From: an uncultured Pelagibacteraceae bacterium | Lineage (GTDB): Bacteria > Pseudomonadota > Alphaproteobacteria > Pelagibacterales > Pelagibacteraceae | Length of the DNA stretch: 64,000 nucleotides | Direction: 5' to 3' | Assembly (NCBI GenBank): GCA_902604355.1 | Contig: CACKYN010000001.1 | Coordinates: 1 to 64,000, forward strand | The notes under the pieces: generated by a model | Seen by the model: only the letters and a program-made list of their open reading frames with translations | Databases searched by the model: none | Told to the model about the DNA's origin: nothing | Shown: in pieces, positions 61,578 to 64,000 of the stretch | How positions within the stretch are numbered: the first letter of the stretch is position 1 | Layout: each line of letters starts with the position of its first letter | Translations under genes and position numbers: made by a program

Positions 61578-62879
61578 ATGGGAATTAATTTAACGAATTT
61601 TCTATCTTCTCAATCAAAAAATACCAAAATGATTGATTTTCAAGACTTAGATCATATAGATGGTCTTTCAATTTCAGTGCTGAGTGCAAATTTATATAAG
61701 AATGACAGAGATGATTTATCAATGTTTTATTTTAGAGATGGGGCAAATCATGCATCGTTATATACACAGTCTAAAATTGTCTCTGAAAATATTAAATGGA
61801 ACTTAAATCAAAAAACTAAAAAAGTATTTTCTTTAATTGTTAATACAAGAAACGCAAACGCTTTCACAGGTAAACAAGGATATGAAAGTTTAAAAAAATT
61901 AGCAGACTTAGTATCAAAAAATTTAACAGAAAAACAAAAACAAGACGAGGAAACACCTAAAAAAATAAATCCAAAAGAAATTCTATTTGGTTGTACAGGA
62001 ACTATAGGGGAAGAGTTTCCATTTGAAAAAATATCACATCAAATACCTAATTTAATTAATAAAATTCGTTATACACAAAATAAATTTTTATGGATGAAAG
62101 CTGCTCTTGGAATAATGACTACTGACACTAAGCCAAAAATTGCGATGGAAGAATGTTATATAGGAAGTGATAAAGTCAAAATTTACGGAATTGCCAAGGG
62201 CTCTGGTATGATACATCCCAATATGGCAACAACCTTGGCTTACATTTTTACAGATGCAAGTTTATCCAATGATATTTTAAATAAATTACTAAAAAAAAAT
62301 ATTTTTAACACTTTTAATGCTATTTCTTGTGATGGAGATACCAGCACAAACGACATGGTCACTATTTTTGCAACTAATAAAATCAATAATTCACAAATAA
62401 AAAGTATAAATGAAAATAAAATTAAAAATTTTGATAAAGCTTTAAATAATGTTTTATTAAATTTAGCCAAAAGAGTTGTTGCAGATGGTGAGGGAGCATC
62501 AAAATTTATTTCTATACATGTGTCTAAATGTAAAAATGAAATAGATGCAAAAAAAATAGCTTTTTCAATAGGAAATTCACCTTTAGTAAAAACTGCAATT
62601 GCAGGTGAAGATCCAAATTGGGGAAGAATTATAATGGCAATAGGTAAAGCTGGACCAAAAATTAATTTAAAAAAACTGAGTATAAAATTAGGAAATATCA
62701 AAATAATTCAAGATGGGAAACTGTACCCAAATTATAGTGAAGAGGTAGCATCTAAATATATGAAAAATGAAAATATTGATATTGGCGTTGAAGTTTTCAC
62801 AGGAAAAAAAGATTTTACCACATACACAATGGATTTAACCAAGAAATATATAAATATTAATACAGACTACAGAAGTTAA
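61578..62879 (+). CDS. argJ: glutamate N-acetyltransferase / amino-acid acetyltransferase
   Basis: NTRNANAFTGKQGYESL, GCTGTIGEEFP, AKGSGMIHPNMATTLAYIFTDA, AGEDPNWGRIIMAIGKAG. Confidence 0.94.
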   Translation: MGINLTNFLSSQSKNTKMIDFQDLDHIDGLSISVLSANLYKNDRDDLSMFYFRDGANHASLYTQSKIVSENIKWNLNQKTKKVFSLIVNTRNANAFTGKQGYESLKKLADLVSKNLTEKQKQDEETPKKINPKEILFGCTGTIGEEFPFEKISHQIPNLINKIRYTQNKFLWMKAALGIMTTDTKPKIAMEECYIGSDKVKIYGIAKGSGMIHPNMATTLAYIFTDASLSNDILNKLLKKNIFNTFNAISCDGDTSTNDMVTIFATNKINNSQIKSINENKIKNFDKALNNVLLNLAKRVVADGEGASKFISIHVSKCKNEIDAKKIAFSIGNSPLVKTAIAGEDPNWGRIIMAIGKAGPKINLKKLSIKLGNIKIIQDGKLYPNYSEEVASKYMKNENIDIGVEVFTGKKDFTTYTMDLTKKYININTDYRS

Positions 62880-62916
62880 ATATTGAAAATTTTAAGATAA
62901 ATACCATTTATACAAT

Positions 62917-63345
62917 ATGATCAAATATAAACTTGTTTGTAAAGATTGTAATATAAAGTTTGATAGTTGGTTTGCATCATCAAATGAATATGAAAAGTTA
63001 AAAAAAAAAAATTTTTTGACTTGTCATAGTTGTAACTCATTAAGAGTAGAAAAAACTTTGATGGCTCCACAATTGATAAATAGTAACACTAAATATGAAG
63101 TAAAACTGGACACTGCAAAATATCAAAAAATTAAAAAAACTATTAAAAATTATCAAAAGTTTATTAAAGATAATTTCCAATACGTAGGAGATAATTTTGC
63201 TTATGAGGCAAGATCAATTCATTATAATAATAAAAAAAAAACTAAAGGTATATATGGAAGTGCCTCAAAAAGAGATCTTGAAGATTTAAAAGATGAAGGA
63301 ATAGAGGCTCAGATGATACCCTGGATAGAAGATAATGATAATTAA
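62917..63345 (+). CDS. DUF1178-family protein
   Basis: MIKYKLVCKDCNIKFDSWFASSNEYEKL...CHSCNSLRVEKTLMAPQL; two CxxC motifs. Confidence 0.85.
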   Translation: MIKYKLVCKDCNIKFDSWFASSNEYEKLKKKNFLTCHSCNSLRVEKTLMAPQLINSNTKYEVKLDTAKYQKIKKTIKNYQKFIKDNFQYVGDNFAYEARSIHYNNKKKTKGIYGSASKRDLEDLKDEGIEAQMIPWIEDNDN

Positions 63346-64000
63346 ATTTTCAAAAACTTTGCAATATAGTTTACAGATAGATCTTTTGTAATACTCCATT
63401 CGTCTTTAATTATATTAAAATGCATTCCATCAAACCTTTTAAGGGATAAATTATATTTAGTTAAAATATCTTTTAGTTCTTCAGGTTTAATAAATTTTTC
63501 CCACTCATGTGTGCCTATCGGTAACCATCTTAAAACATATTCTGCACCAACTATAGCAAATACATATGACTTTAAAGTTTTATTAATTGTTGCGACAAAC
63601 ATTAATCCATTTTTTTTTAAAAGCTTAGAACAAGATTTTAGAAAAAAAGTAACATCCTCTACATGCTCAACTATTTCCATATTCAGTATTACGTCAAATT
63701 TTTTTGAGATTTTTAATTTTTCTGGAGATGAACAGATATAATTTATTTTAAGTCCATTTTTATTTGCATGAAGTTTTGCAATTTCAATATTTTTAATTGA
63801 TGCGTCGATCCCTGTAATATTAGCACCCAATCTATACATTGGTTCAGAAAGCAATCCACCACCACAACCAATATCTAAAATATTAATTCCAGATAAAGGT
63901 TTAGCTTTATTACTTGTTTTAAATTGGTCAATTATATTTTCTTTAATGTATTTAATCCTTATTGGATTGAATTTGTGCAATGGTTTAAATTTTCCATGCG
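63342..64000 (-). CDS. ubiG: ubiquinone biosynthesis O-methyltransferase (5' end outside window)
   Basis: HGKFKPLHKFNPIRIKYI, ILDIGCGGGLLSEPMYRLGANITGIDAS; open through the right edge, so the track start at 63980 is artificial. Confidence 0.93.
   Translation of the reverse strand, partial: HGKFKPLHKFNPIRIKYIKENIIDQFKTSNKAKPLSGINILDIGCGGGLLSEPMYRLGANITGIDASIKNIEIAKLHANKNGLKINYICSSPEKLKISKKFDVILNMEIVEHVEDVTFFLKSCSKLLKKNGLMFVATINKTLKSYVFAIVGAEYVLRWLPIGTHEWEKFIKPEELKDILTKYNLSLKRFDGMHFNIIKDEWSITKDLSVNYIAKFLKI

Noticed and set aside
62240-62701. 153-aa minus-strand ORF
   Set aside because: Antisense shadow of argJ.

Overview
This 64 kb window is a very AT-rich, densely packed chromosomal segment. 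Gene order and protein sequences fit a SAR11 / Pelagibacterales-type alphaproteobacterium. Most of it is core metabolism and information processing: gyrB, regB-like kinase, cobST, aroBK, def-fmt-truA, dapDE, argB, yidC-yidD-rnpA-rpmH, dcd-murA-hisD-infA, hisS-hisZ-hisG, accD-trpABF-pyrF-ihfB-rpsA-cmk-aroA, lptBC-kdsD, gcrA, argDF, kdsB, pheA, dnaX-ybaB-recR, glcB, accA, secA, argJ, ubiG. I found four tRNAs (Ser-GGA, Thr-GGT, Phe-GAA, His-GTG), a small SRP RNA, and a tandem glycine riboswitch upstream of glcB. I found no CRISPR array, prophage, IS element or rRNA. Several small or truncated genes missing from the ORF track were recovered: rpmH, an N-terminal FkbM methyltransferase fragment at the left edge, a 33-aa basic ORF before dcd, and a 44-aa membrane ORF opposite the hisG 3' end. 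The best leads are: (1) adjacent SET-domain and HDAC-family genes in a bacterium; (2) an RmuC / PD-(D/E)XK / ExoI-like nuclease cluster; (3) cobST with a DnaJ-domain gene but no other cobalamin genes here; (4) a tRNA-His with no encoded G-1 and with A73, sitting 4 nt from a HisRS with an atypical motif 2; (5) a tRNA-Thr with a non-canonical T-loop; (6) an AccA with a predicted C-terminal membrane anchor; (7) a GyrB without the Gram-negative insertion; (8) a head-to-head TATAAT inverted repeat between bolA and the dnaJ-like gene. All calls come from reading the sequence; no database search was run.
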